Part shown: positions 41,652 to 52,659 of the stretch, one piece after another
Numbering within the stretch: the first letter of the stretch is position 1
Layout of the letters: every line of letters starts with the position of its first letter
Source: PALSA-1353 sp050012375
GTDB lineage: Bacteria; Planctomycetota; Phycisphaerae; Tepidisphaerales; Tepidisphaeraceae
Assembly (NCBI GenBank): GCA_050012375.1
Contig: JBEKHH010000004.1
Span: 1-64,000, forward strand
Reading direction: 5' to 3'
DNA: 64,000 nt
Notes under the pieces: model-generated
What the model was told of the DNA's origin: nothing
Seen by the model: the letters and a program-made list of their open reading frames with translations, nothing else
Database searches by the model: none
Made by a program: the position numbers and the translations under genes

Positions 41652-42668
41652 TCAGTTCGCCCCCGGATTGTTGCTTAGGAAAATGGCCAGGGCGGCCGCG
41701 GGATCGGTGTAGACTGTTGGGCCGGCTAGGTTGATCGCTTCCTGATTGGCTAAGGTTGTGGCGCCGCCATTGCCGGCGTAGCTGGTGGTTTTGGCGTAGG
41801 AGCATGGGGCTTGATTGCCGCTGATCGCTTCGACGTGGCCGTCGGCGAAGGCGAAGTTGGCGAGCGTGTTGGCTCCGCGCGGGCCGGAGTGGCGATAGCC
41901 GATGCGGCTGTTCTTCATGTTGATCTGATCGACGGACTGGCGGCCCATGTACACGCCGTCGGCGACTACGACTAAGAGCGAGGAGTGCTTGATGTTTGTG
42001 GTTTTGTGCAGGGTGATGTAGTTGCCGAGGGCGTCAGGGCCGAAGCCGACGGATGCGGTGTAATAGAGATCGTTCTGCGGGATGCTGGCGACCGGGCCGC
42101 CGATGGGGTTGTAGGCGTTGATCCAATAGCTTGAGCGGATGATTTTGGTGAATCCGTCATTGGGCCAGGTGACGGGGATTTGGGGATCGCTGTCGCCGCC
42201 GGTGGGACCGGCGAAGGTCATGGGCCAGGCGATCCAGCCGCGGGAATTTGCGGCGTAGGTCCCGGTTTGGCCGTTGGCCATGCCGTTGATGTCCACGGTG
42301 CTGGGGCAGTAGAAGGCGGTGTTGGCGTTTTGGGCGGAGCTGCGGAGGAATCCGTCGCGGTCGAGGATGCTTGGCCAGCCGTCCATGATTGCGTTTGGAC
42401 CGGCGATGTAGTTCGTCGGCGAACCGGGCGCTGGCGGCAGATTGTAGGAGGGGACGATCCAGCCTTTGTTCTCGGCCGAGTAGGCAACCAATGCGAGAGA
42501 TATCTGGCGCAGGTTGGACATGCACTTGATGGAATTGGCCTGCTCGCGGGCTTTGTTCAGGGCTGGAAGAAGCAGCGAGACGAGGATGGCGATGATGCCG
42601 ATGACCACGAGGAGTTCGACGAGGGTGAAGGCGCGTTGCGAATGTCGGTGAGGGAATGGTCGCGGCAT
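41652..42668 (-). CDS. Type II secretion/type IV pilus-like pseudopilin (H-X9-DG group)
   Basis: 338 aa. Prepilin leader MPRPFPHRHSQRA cut before FTLVELLVVIGIIAILVSLL, with the conserved Glu at position +5 and the long hydrophobic N-helix. The globular part has NKAREQANSIKCMSNLRQIS and, near the C-terminus, ANTLANFAFADGHVEAISGN, the H-X9-DG-type ending abundant in planctomycetes, where dozens of such genes occur per genome. I start at the ATG just before the leader; upstream in-frame sequence is the dispersed repeat. Function of this family is unknown. No secretion ATPase is nearby. Confidence 0.9.
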   Translation of the reverse strand: MPRPFPHRHSQRAFTLVELLVVIGIIAILVSLLLPALNKAREQANSIKCMSNLRQISLALVAYSAENKGWIVPSYNLPPAPGSPTNYIAGPNAIMDGWPSILDRDGFLRSSAQNANTAFYCPSTVDINGMANGQTGTYAANSRGWIAWPMTFAGPTGGDSDPQIPVTWPNDGFTKIIRSSYWINAYNPIGGPVASIPQNDLYYTASVGFGPDALGNYITLHKTTNIKHSSLLVVVADGVYMGRQSVDQINMKNSRIGYRHSGPRGANTLANFAFADGHVEAISGNQAPCSYAKTTSYAGNGGATTLANQEAINLAGPTVYTDPAAALAIFLSNNPGAN

Positions 42669-42694
42669 GGAGGCATCATAAAGGGGCGGGCGTG

Positions 42695-42740
42695 GTTCTC
42701 GAAGAGCCAAAGCACGCGCTCCCCTTCGGGTCGCGGCTAA
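42695..42740 (-). repeat. Dispersed 46-nt repeat, copy 2
   Basis: Reverse-complement match to 127-172: 27 nt identical (42714-42740) and 9 nt identical (42695-42703), separated by a 10-nt variable middle. It ends 27 nt before the pseudopilin start and points in the gene's direction. Confidence 0.75.
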
Positions 42741-42876
42741 ACGTCGGAGTGCAGGGTGAGGGGATTGGGGGGTCCATGTGCGACAAATTCTCCTGGCGCG
42801 GCATGGCGGAAAAGCGGCAGCCGCCGTGCGATTCGGGTATTGTTTCGGGCTGCTCAATTGGCGGGCAGGAGGCTTC

Positions 42877-43686
42877 ATGGATCCGCTTCAACGAATCGTT
42901 TGCGATTGGTGCACCGGGCAGAGTCCGGCGGGGGCCACAAGCTGCGTCGCCTGCGGGGCGCCGCTGAACGTCAAGAACCTCGTCAGCGATTCCGGGTGGC
43001 GCGAGGCGCCGCGACTGCGCGATATGTCCGAAGTGAAGTTCGGCTCGAGCATCTGCCAGGTGGAAGGAGAAATCGTTCCCGTGGCGGACATCACGCTGGG
43101 CGGAAACGACGCGATTTTTTTCGAGCATCACGTTCTGCTGTGGAAGGACGACACGGTGCGAATGGATGTGATGCCGCTGCAAGGCGGGATCAAGCGGGCG
43201 CTGGCGGGCATGCCATTCGTGGTGTCGATCGCGTCGGGGCAGGGGCGGGTTGCTTTTTCGCGCGATGCGGCCGGGGAGTTGGTCGTGCTGCCGCTGCATC
43301 CGGGAATGGAATTGGACGTGCGGGAACACGCCTTTTTGCTTTGCTCGCACACGGTCAGTTATTCGTACACGCGGGTGCAGGGGCTGCGGAACATTTTGTT
43401 CGGCGGGCAGGGCATGTTCATGGACCGCTTCGTCGCCCAGAGCGGGCCGGGGCTCTTGATCCTTCACGGATACGGCAACGTCTTCGAGCGCCGGCTCGGG
43501 GCCGGGGAAAGCGTGCTGCTGGAACCGGGCGGATTTCTTTACAAGGATGCGTCGGTCACCATGGAGGTGCAGACGCAAAAACTGACGACGGGATTTTTCG
43601 GCGGCGTGGGGATGAATCTGGCGAAAATGACCGGACCCGGCCGGCTGGGCATCCAATCGATGTACCACCATCACCACACGGAATAG
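42877..43686 (+). CDS. AIM24-family protein with N-terminal zinc ribbon, copy 1
   Basis: 269 aa from the ATG giving MDPLQRIVCDWCTG, chosen because AGGAGG precedes it; the frame extends further up without support. The first about 30 residues hold CDWC...CVAC, a four-Cys ribbon. The rest (about 45-260) is the AIM24/TIGR00266 beta-roll: VKFGSSICQVEGEIVPVADI, HHVLLWKDDTVRMDVMPL and SGPGLLILHGYGNVFERRLG. AIM24 proteins have a tryptophan-RNA-binding-attenuator-like fold with unclear function. The paralogue starts 3 nt after the stop. Confidence 0.85.
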   Translation: MDPLQRIVCDWCTGQSPAGATSCVACGAPLNVKNLVSDSGWREAPRLRDMSEVKFGSSICQVEGEIVPVADITLGGNDAIFFEHHVLLWKDDTVRMDVMPLQGGIKRALAGMPFVVSIASGQGRVAFSRDAAGELVVLPLHPGMELDVREHAFLLCSHTVSYSYTRVQGLRNILFGGQGMFMDRFVAQSGPGLLILHGYGNVFERRLGAGESVLLEPGGFLYKDASVTMEVQTQKLTTGFFGGVGMNLAKMTGPGRLGIQSMYHHHHTE

Positions 43687-43689
43687 CCG

Positions 43690-44610
43690 ATGCCCAATCC
43701 CCCGCCAATGCCCGCGGCCGACGCACGCAGCTATCGCTGCCGATGGTGCGGGCACAGCTCCGACGCCGCTTCCACAAGCTGCCCGCGCTGCGGCGCGCCC
43801 GTGGACGTGCAATCGGCCAGCACCAAATCCGGATGGAGCGAATTGCCGGCCATCAAAGACATGGCCAAGATCCAGTTCGGCCAATCGTTCTGCCAGATCG
43901 AAGGCAAATACGTTCCGGTGGCGGATTTCAAGTTGGCGGGCGGCGACGGGGTTTATTTCGCGCACCATCTGCTGCTGTGGAAGGACGAGCAGGTTCAGAT
44001 CAGCAAGATGCCGCTGGCTGGGGCGTGGAAGCGCCTGTTCGCCGGCTTGCCGCTGATCATGACTCAAGCGAGCGGCCCCGGTCGAATCGCGTTTTCCAAG
44101 GATGCGCCCGGGGAGATGATCGCCCTGCCGTTGGACGCCGGACAATCGGTGGAGGTGCGCGAGCACGTTTTTCTGGTCGCCTCCAGCCAGGTCACGTACG
44201 ACTGGTTTCAGACGGGGATCTGGTTCACCACGCAATCCGGCAAGGACAGCGAAACGCATTATCCGATCGGGATGTTCATGGACCGTTTCAGCGCGGCGGG
44301 CTCGGCGCCGGGACTGCTGCTTCTGCACGGCCACGGCAACGTTTTCGTCCGCAATCTTCAGCCGGGGCAACAGATCGTGATCAAGCCGACGTCGCTGCTG
44401 TTCAAAGACCCGACGGTGGTGATGAACCTTCACATGGAATATCCCGGGAGAATACAGCAGACATTCTGGCGCAGTTGGGGGAATCGATACGTGTGGCTGC
44501 GTCTGACCGGCCCGGGCCGGGTGGCGGTGCAATCCCACTTCGAGCCGATGGAAGATAACGGCTTTCCCATCCGCAGCACCCCGCCGATAACGACCTCGCG
44601 GCAGTGGTGA
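43690..44610 (+). CDS. AIM24-family protein with N-terminal zinc ribbon, copy 2
   Basis: 306 aa. Pro-rich lead, then CRWCGHSSDAASTSCPRCGA (about 17-36) as ribbon, and the same AIM24 region as copy 1: IQFGQSFCQIEGKYVPVADF, AHHLLLWKDEQVQISKMPL, APGLLLLHGHGNVFVRNL. It has an inserted segment TQSGKDSETHYPIGMFMDRF absent from copy 1 apart from MFMDRF, and a longer C-terminal tail. Tandem duplication is clear. Likely co-translated with copy 1. Confidence 0.85.
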   Translation: MPNPPPMPAADARSYRCRWCGHSSDAASTSCPRCGAPVDVQSASTKSGWSELPAIKDMAKIQFGQSFCQIEGKYVPVADFKLAGGDGVYFAHHLLLWKDEQVQISKMPLAGAWKRLFAGLPLIMTQASGPGRIAFSKDAPGEMIALPLDAGQSVEVREHVFLVASSQVTYDWFQTGIWFTTQSGKDSETHYPIGMFMDRFSAAGSAPGLLLLHGHGNVFVRNLQPGQQIVIKPTSLLFKDPTVVMNLHMEYPGRIQQTFWRSWGNRYVWLRLTGPGRVAVQSHFEPMEDNGFPIRSTPPITTSRQW

Positions 44611-44665
44611 GACCTCAACGATTGCCGGGCATGACGTTTGTTCTTTGGCTCCGGTTGCGGCAGTT

Positions 44666-44728
44666 CCAATTGCCTATTGCCTATTGCGTCTGTGCCCTCC
44701 CCTCAATAGGCAATTGGCAATAGGCAAT
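44666..44728. repeat. Inverted CAATAGGCAAT repeat
   Basis: CCAATTGCCTATTGCCTATTG (44666-44686) faces CAATAGGCAATTGGCAATAGG... (44704-44728). It can fold into a stem of about 11 bp or more in two registers with a CCCTCCCC-containing loop. The same units occur at 21826-21850. Confidence 0.7.
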
Positions 44729-44787
44729 CGTTCCCCGACCCAAAAACGAGCGTTACACCCTGAAATGAGCCGCCTTCGTCTCTCAAA

Positions 44788-44816
44788 TTGACACCCCTTT
44801 GCCGCACTCCTATACT
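44788..44816 (+). promoter_or_regulatory. Consensus promoter for ppdK
   Basis: TTGACA (44788-44793), 17-nt spacer, TATACT (44811-44816). It leaves a leader of about 60 nt before the ATG at 44884, which has a GGAG 10 nt upstream. Confidence 0.75.
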
Positions 44817-44883
44817 GCGCCCCTCGTTTAACGACAAAACCTATTTTCCTCTGGAAAAACAGACGTTTTTTGGAGATTTCAAT

Positions 44884-47592
<2,709 letters not shown>

Positions 47593-47605
47593 TCGCGCGG
47601 CGGCA

Positions 47606-48610
47606 TCAGGCGGATTGTTGCGGCAGATGCCGCGCGAAATATTTCAGCCAGTTTTTCCCCAGGATCGCGGCGACGTCATCGTCCCCGAAGCCATCGGCCG
47701 ACAGCGCCTCGGCCACGCGCGGTAAATCCGCCGAGGTTTCGATCTCAACGGGAATCTGCTCGCGTCCCAGACCGCCGTCCATGTCCGTGCCCAGGCCGAC
47801 GTGGTTCGCGCTACCGATCAGGTCGCACATGTGCCTTGCGTGGATCGCCACATCCTTCAGCGTCGCGCGGCGTTTGCCATGCTCATTGGGCGGCAAAAGA
47901 AACCGATCGTAGAAATTGATCCCGATCACTCCTGAGCGCCGGGCGATGGCGCGAATCATTTCATCGGACAACTGACGCTCTCCCGGCACGATGGCCCGGC
48001 AATTGGAATGCGACGCCATCACCGGCCCCGGCGTCGCGTCCAACAATTGCCAGAATGATTCCTCGGCCAGATGAGAAGCGTCGTGAACCATGCCGAGGCG
48101 ATCGAGTTGTTTGACCAGGGCCAGGCCGGGCGGCGTCAGCGGCCCCGGGGCGGCGTTTCCGCCGGCGTAGCGCGTGCCGGCTTTCCAGGAGAGGCCGACG
48201 ATGCGGACGCCGGCGTGGAAGAATTGGGCCGCGTCCGATTCGTCGCGGATGGGGTCGGCGCCTTCCAGGAGGAGGATGGCGTTGGTCGTCGGACCCTGCC
48301 GACTAAAGTCGGCAGGCTTTGAGCGGAGGATGCGCATCGAGTCGATCGATTCCTGGCGGCGATACCACTGCAACTGCTTCATCGCCGCATCGTGCGCTTG
48401 ATCGGCCGTTCGGTATCCATCCCTGCCATCGGCGGCGGGCTCGCAAAAGATGACGCCGCAGATCAGCCCAACGCCTCCATCGCGCAAATCCGGCAGACCG
48501 ACGGTGGGAATCCCGTCCTCATCGGCCGGTTGCTCGCGCGCCGGCCGATGGACCGCCCTTCCGCGCACCGCGTTGTACGCCAGATCGAGATGTGCATCGA
48601 CGATCATCAT
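47606..48610 (-). CDS. Membrane dipeptidase (peptidase M19 family)
   Basis: 334 aa zinc hydrolase of the renal-dipeptidase type, cleaving dipeptides. Metal site residues are visible: VDAHLDLAYN at the start (HxD), LLEGADPI, MVHDASHLAEESF, SHSNCRAIVPGERQL and GLGTDMDGG. No signal peptide is obvious, so it is likely cytoplasmic. It overlaps the upstream deacetylase gene by 4 nt and is convergent with ppdK. Confidence 0.92.
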   Translation of the reverse strand: MMIVDAHLDLAYNAVRGRAVHRPAREQPADEDGIPTVGLPDLRDGGVGLICGVIFCEPAADGRDGYRTADQAHDAAMKQLQWYRRQESIDSMRILRSKPADFSRQGPTTNAILLLEGADPIRDESDAAQFFHAGVRIVGLSWKAGTRYAGGNAAPGPLTPPGLALVKQLDRLGMVHDASHLAEESFWQLLDATPGPVMASHSNCRAIVPGERQLSDEMIRAIARRSGVIGINFYDRFLLPPNEHGKRRATLKDVAIHARHMCDLIGSANHVGLGTDMDGGLGREQIPVEIETSADLPRVAEALSADGFGDDDVAAILGKNWLKYFARHLPQQSA

Positions 48611-49611
48611 TCCTCCCGCAGCGCGATCAAATGGCGGACAACGCTGCGCCCCAGCGCCCGCAGATGGTATCCGCCCTCGAGCGCGCTGATGACCCGGCCT
48701 TTGCAGTGGACATCGGCCGCGCTGACCAGCATGCGCGTCATCGCCTCAAATCCCATCTCGCTGACTTCCATATCGGCCAGCGGATCATCCTGATGGGCAT
48801 CGAACCCGGCGGAAATCAGCAGCACTTCCGGCTTGAAGTGATCCAGCTTGGGAATCACCTTCGATTCAAACGCGGCGATGTATTGCTCATCGCCCGCCCC
48901 CGGCATGAGCGGAATATTCAGCGTCGATCCCCTTCCGGCTCCTTCGCCGACTTCCCATTCATACCCGCTGCCGGGATAGCAGGTGCTTGGGTGCTGATGG
49001 GTGCTGATGAACAGGACGGAGGGATCATCCTCGAAGGCCGCCTGCGTACCGTTTCCGTGATGCGCGTCAAAATCCACGATCGCCACGTGTCCGACGCCAT
49101 GACGACGCTGCAAATATCTGGCGGCGATCGCGACGTTAGAGAACAGGCAAAAGCCCATGGAGCGATCCGGCTCGGCATGATGTCCCGGCGGCCGGACGGC
49201 CGCGAACGCGCGGCGAACGGATCCGTCTATCACCGCATCGCAGCAGCTCAGCACGGCCCCGCAACTCAGCAGGGCAATGTCGAAACTTCTGGGCGACACC
49301 GGCGTATCTCCCTGATCCAATACCCCGCCGCCAACTTCGCAGACATGCTTCACATGCTCGATCAGCCGGGGGGAATGGATGAGTTCCAGTTCCGCCTCAT
49401 CGGCCGACGTCGGCAAAATCTCCACCAGCTTGGGTCCGCCGAGGGATTTGAGTTGCAGATCGAGAGAAAAATCGGGAAAGGGATTGGGCGAAGCGATCAA
49501 TCCCGCCTGTCGCACGGCCAGATGGATGGCCCGAATCCGATCCGGGCGCTCGGGATGGAGTTCGCCGGTGAAATGTTCCACGAATTGGGGACTGCTGCAA
49601 AAGCCGAGCAT
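48607..49611 (-). CDS. Histone deacetylase-like (class II/AcuC-type) amidohydrolase
   Basis: 334 aa. Zn-dependent deacetylase superfamily: HPERPDRIRAI near the start, RPPGHHAEPDRSMGFCLFSN with the catalytic His pair, VDFDAHHGNGTQ with metal-binding D-x-H, SAGFDAHQDDPLADM, and LEGGYHLRALG. Bacterial relatives deacetylate polyamines or proteins; the substrate here is unknown. Coupled to the dipeptidase by a 4-nt overlap. Confidence 0.92.
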   Translation of the reverse strand: MLGFCSSPQFVEHFTGELHPERPDRIRAIHLAVRQAGLIASPNPFPDFSLDLQLKSLGGPKLVEILPTSADEAELELIHSPRLIEHVKHVCEVGGGVLDQGDTPVSPRSFDIALLSCGAVLSCCDAVIDGSVRRAFAAVRPPGHHAEPDRSMGFCLFSNVAIAARYLQRRHGVGHVAIVDFDAHHGNGTQAAFEDDPSVLFISTHQHPSTCYPGSGYEWEVGEGAGRGSTLNIPLMPGAGDEQYIAAFESKVIPKLDHFKPEVLLISAGFDAHQDDPLADMEVSEMGFEAMTRMLVSAADVHCKGRVISALEGGYHLRALGRSVVRHLIALREE

Positions 49612-49643
49612 GGTTTTAGTTGTGTCGCTTATGTCGCGACTCC

Positions 49644-50390
49644 TCAGCGGTTGGCGTACATGAGATTTCGCATTCCGATCCAGTAGGTGTTGAACAGATA
49701 TCCCGCGGCGAGGACCACTTCTCCGCAGAGGATATACAGATACGCGGATGCGGAAGTCATTTGCAGCCTGCCGGTGCGTTGCAGCAGGTTATATCCGCCG
49801 CAGGTGGCCAGCGCCACAAGCGCCACGGGCAGGACATGGGCGGCATGGTAATACAGCGCCCGCAGGACGACGCCGTGCGGCAGGCGATATCCGCGATATG
49901 CCGCTTCCCAGGCCGTCAGCCTCGCCGCCAAACGGATCGTCAATACGATCGCCAAGTACGTCCCCACCGGCAAAACCAGGAGCATGACCCACGCAGCCAA
50001 TCGGGCCGGCGGCATGAAAAAAAAGGGATTTTCAACCCGCTGGAACCAATCCCAATGCGCCCAGGCGGCCAGGCCCAGGAGGACGGATGAAATCAGCCAA
50101 TGAATACGCGCAAAACTTTGTGCCGGCTCGATTTGTCCGCGAGAGGTGCTGGTGCGATAAAACCGACTGGGGCGAAAGATGATTTGGCCGGTGGTGAGAA
50201 AAAAACGGAGCCATTTGGGCCGCGGATCGCCGATAACCTCCCATAAAGGAGGCTTGCGGAGCCGCTGGGAGACGCTGAGATCGATGTCCGCGCCGCATTC
50301 CGGGCAGCGGCCCGAGGGCTCCAGGCCGTTAAGCATGTATCCGCAGTTTTCGCAGAGAATGTCGGTTTCTTCGGGAGGGGGACTGGTCAT
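49644..50390 (-). CDS. Polytopic membrane protein with N-terminal zinc ribbon
   Basis: 248 aa. N-terminal CENCGYMLNGLEPSGRCPEC ribbon (about 13-32), a soluble linker, then four or so hydrophobic helices (about 95-115, 128-155, 178-200, 215-235). Similar ribbon-plus-membrane proteins abound in Phycisphaerae; function unknown. Downstream deacetylase gene begins 32 nt away, so it may be transcribed with it. Divergent from the lipoprotein gene at 50463. Confidence 0.75.
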   Translation of the reverse strand: MTSPPPEETDILCENCGYMLNGLEPSGRCPECGADIDLSVSQRLRKPPLWEVIGDPRPKWLRFFLTTGQIIFRPSRFYRTSTSRGQIEPAQSFARIHWLISSVLLGLAAWAHWDWFQRVENPFFFMPPARLAAWVMLLVLPVGTYLAIVLTIRLAARLTAWEAAYRGYRLPHGVVLRALYYHAAHVLPVALVALATCGGYNLLQRTGRLQMTSASAYLYILCGEVVLAAGYLFNTYWIGMRNLMYANR

Positions 50391-50397
50391 TTTGCTA

Positions 50398-50406
50398 TGC
50401 TATAAT
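50398..50406 (+). promoter_or_regulatory. Extended -10 promoter for the lipoprotein gene
   Basis: TGC followed by TATAAT (50401-50406), no good -35. It sits just outside the start of the divergent gene, about 57 nt before the lipoprotein ATG. Confidence 0.5.
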
Positions 50407-50462
50407 TGCGGCATCGGCCGGCTCTTCTTCCGGCATGTTTGCCGACGATGGGAGGGTTTGCA

Positions 50463-51089
50463 ATGACATGCACGCGAATCACGCTGGCTTGGTTTTGCAG
50501 CCTCGCTTTGATTGTAGGCTGCGCCAAGACGGATGACTCGACCGACCACGGGGCCAGTGGCGCGGCGACTCAACCTGCGGTCGGCTTGAGTCAGCCGGGC
50601 CAGTCCGGCGTCGCCGAGTCCCCCACCACCGCGCCAAGCGCATCGGCGCTCAGGATCGGCCGCTCGCAGCAGTGGTTCCCAGCCGCTTGCCTACGGCTCA
50701 GCTCCAAAAACGGGAAAGTGACGGCGCGGCTCTACAGCGATGATCCGCGCGAGGTCCTCACCGGCAAGGCTACGGTCAATTCCTACGATCTGGTGATGGT
50801 GCTGGCGGATATTTCCGACCCATCGGACATCGCAAGAGCCACGTGGGTCGATCGCTCCTCCAGCATGGACAAGCAGGACACGCCCTACGGAATCTTCCTG
50901 AACAACCAAAAGGACATTCTGCAACCGCTGGACGTGACGGTTCGTTTCCAAGGCCAGGCCCCGAACGTGAAGGTGCTGCTGCAAGGCTCTTTCGGGCTGT
51001 TCCACATGGGGGACAAAACGCCGCGTCCCGCCCCGGTGCTGGTGGATGTGATGGGAATCCTGAATGCCACGGTGCCCGCGGGGAAATAG
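50463..51089 (+). CDS. Putative lipoprotein, unknown
   Basis: 208 aa. Lipoprotein signal MTCTRITLAWFCSLALIVGC with Cys20, then an Asp/Ser/Ala/Pro-rich linker and a small folded domain from about residue 85 (NGKVTARLYSDDPREVL, then a beta-rich C-terminus). GGGAGGG precedes the ATG. No family recognised. Ends at a hairpin shared with the convergent glycosyltransferase. Confidence 0.7.
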   Translation: MTCTRITLAWFCSLALIVGCAKTDDSTDHGASGAATQPAVGLSQPGQSGVAESPTTAPSASALRIGRSQQWFPAACLRLSSKNGKVTARLYSDDPREVLTGKATVNSYDLVMVLADISDPSDIARATWVDRSSSMDKQDTPYGIFLNNQKDILQPLDVTVRFQGQAPNVKVLLQGSFGLFHMGDKTPRPAPVLVDVMGILNATVPAGK

Positions 51090-51100
51090 GCGAGCCAAAC

Positions 51101-51125
51101 CCCACGGCGGGGTCGTGGGCTTTTG
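51101..51125 (+). terminator. Hairpin terminator between convergent genes
   Basis: CCCACG (51101-51106) pairs with CGTGGG (51114-51119), followed by CTTTTG. The stem is short, but the T-run and the position just after the lipoprotein stop support termination. Confidence 0.55.
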
Positions 51126-51126
51126 T

Positions 51127-52659
51127 TTATCTGACCAGTTCGGCGATCGAGCCGCTGTTGGGAAAGCCCCTGCTGAAGGTCACTCTCCGTCCCGGCAAAT
51201 ATTTGGGCCCATCCGCCCCGGCCGACGGCCCGATCAGCCACACACTCGGATATTTCGCCAGTTGCTCCAGCGCACGGGAATCGGCGGGCTGATTCAGGAA
51301 CATCACCGGGCGGCGCGAATCCTGGGCATAGTGCGAAAACGCCAGATAATACATCCCCGGCGAACCCCAGAACTTGTTGGGATAAAAGACCAGGGCATCG
51401 CCGGGCGCGGCGATGCGATCTAGCGCCACCGCCATCCCCCGCCAATCGCCATTTTCCTCCGGGGGTCCCTCCTGAATGCGCTCGATGGCAGCGAAGATCG
51501 TGCTGGCCAGAAGCATGTAGGGCACCGCCCAGCGCCACCACTGCGGCGCGGGCAGCGGCGTGGCGCACAGGGCGTACACACCCACCGAGGCCAGCGAGGT
51601 ATATTTCAGAGTGGCCAGCAGACGCGCGCGATTGATCTCATCATAAATCACCAGCGAAGCGATGATTCCCGCCACCCAAAACCACCAGAGCATCAAGCGA
51701 GGGGCACGGCGAACCAGCGCCAGCGGCAAAAGATATACAACGACGGCAGGCCCGATCCATGCCATCCTCGGCGCCAGTTTTCCATAGAGCAGCGCCGACG
51801 GCATTGCCGCCAAACGAATCAGGGTCACGCTCCGATCGCCCGTGGGCTCCAACGACCAGGACTGCTGGACAAAGAATTCATGCCGCTGTTGCCACAGAAA
51901 CGGGCCCCAGCAGATGAGAGCGACAGCCGCCGCTGCAAACATGGCGGCCAGCACTTTTCGGCGGTCGGCGGCGCGGAGATGGAACGCGGCATAGCAAAGC
52001 ATCCCCGCCAGCGCCCCGAGCGAGAAATAATGCGTCAGGGCGGTGGCGGTCATGGCGGCGGCAAGGCCGATCAATCGCCCGGCGGAAGCGCCTTGGCGCT
52101 CGATGCGCACCATCGCCCGGCAGGCCAGCAATCCGAAGAGGGCCAGCAGCGGATAGGAGCGCGTTTCCTGGCTCAAATTGATTTGCAGGGGCGAGATGGC
52201 CATCAGCGCCGCGGCCAGGAGGGCGGCATGGGCGCCGCTGGTTCGCCGGAGGATGTCGAACAAGACACAAGCGCCCGCCAGCGAGGCCAGCGCCGAAAAT
52301 GTCCGGGTCGAGAAATCGCCCGGCCCGAATAGATCCATCCACCAGCGGAGGAGAATAAAATAGAGAGGGGGATGGACGACGTCCCGCAGACGGGTCCAGA
52401 TATGCGGCCAGGCGGGCGAGCCGGCGAGCAGGGTCGGCGGCGGCGGATCGATCAGCGCGCCGGTGGGCAGATCGAAAATCTCGGTGCCGCGTCCCGTCGC
52501 CAGATGGACCGACGACCAGAATTCATCGGGCCACTGCCCGACCTTGGTGATTTGATAGAAGCGAAGGCCCGCCCCCAGGGCAAGCAGCCCGGCCAGAATC
52601 ACCCAGCAGGGCAGCGGCACGCGCGGCGCCGCGCCTGGATTTGCCTCGCTGGCCGTCAT
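51127..52659 (-). CDS. GT-C-type glycosyltransferase (GT39/ArnT-like), membrane
   Basis: 510 aa with about 10-12 helices. After the first helix the loop GQWPDEFWSSV carries the acidic pair expected for a lipid-linked-sugar transferase, then VVHPPLYFILLRWWMDLFG, SPLQINLSQETRSYPLLALF and a C-terminal soluble part. It should move a sugar from a polyprenyl-phosphate donor outside the cytoplasm; acceptor unknown. Its start overlaps the sdhA stop by 4 nt, which makes co-expression with succinate dehydrogenase likely although no functional link is known. Confidence 0.85.
   Translation of the reverse strand: MTASEANPGAAPRVPLPCWVILAGLLALGAGLRFYQITKVGQWPDEFWSSVHLATGRGTEIFDLPTGALIDPPPPTLLAGSPAWPHIWTRLRDVVHPPLYFILLRWWMDLFGPGDFSTRTFSALASLAGACVLFDILRRTSGAHAALLAAALMAISPLQINLSQETRSYPLLALFGLLACRAMVRIERQGASAGRLIGLAAAMTATALTHYFSLGALAGMLCYAAFHLRAADRRKVLAAMFAAAAVALICWGPFLWQQRHEFFVQQSWSLEPTGDRSVTLIRLAAMPSALLYGKLAPRMAWIGPAVVVYLLPLALVRRAPRLMLWWFWVAGIIASLVIYDEINRARLLATLKYTSLASVGVYALCATPLPAPQWWRWAVPYMLLASTIFAAIERIQEGPPEENGDWRGMAVALDRIAAPGDALVFYPNKFWGSPGMYYLAFSHYAQDSRRPVMFLNQPADSRALEQLAKYPSVWLIGPSAGADGPKYLPGRRVTFSRGFPNSGSIAELVR

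Noticed and set aside
42676..44538. 620-codon open frame antisense to the two AIM24 genes
   Set aside because: Both AIM24 genes have family-level support and good starts; the antisense frame is a codon-bias shadow.
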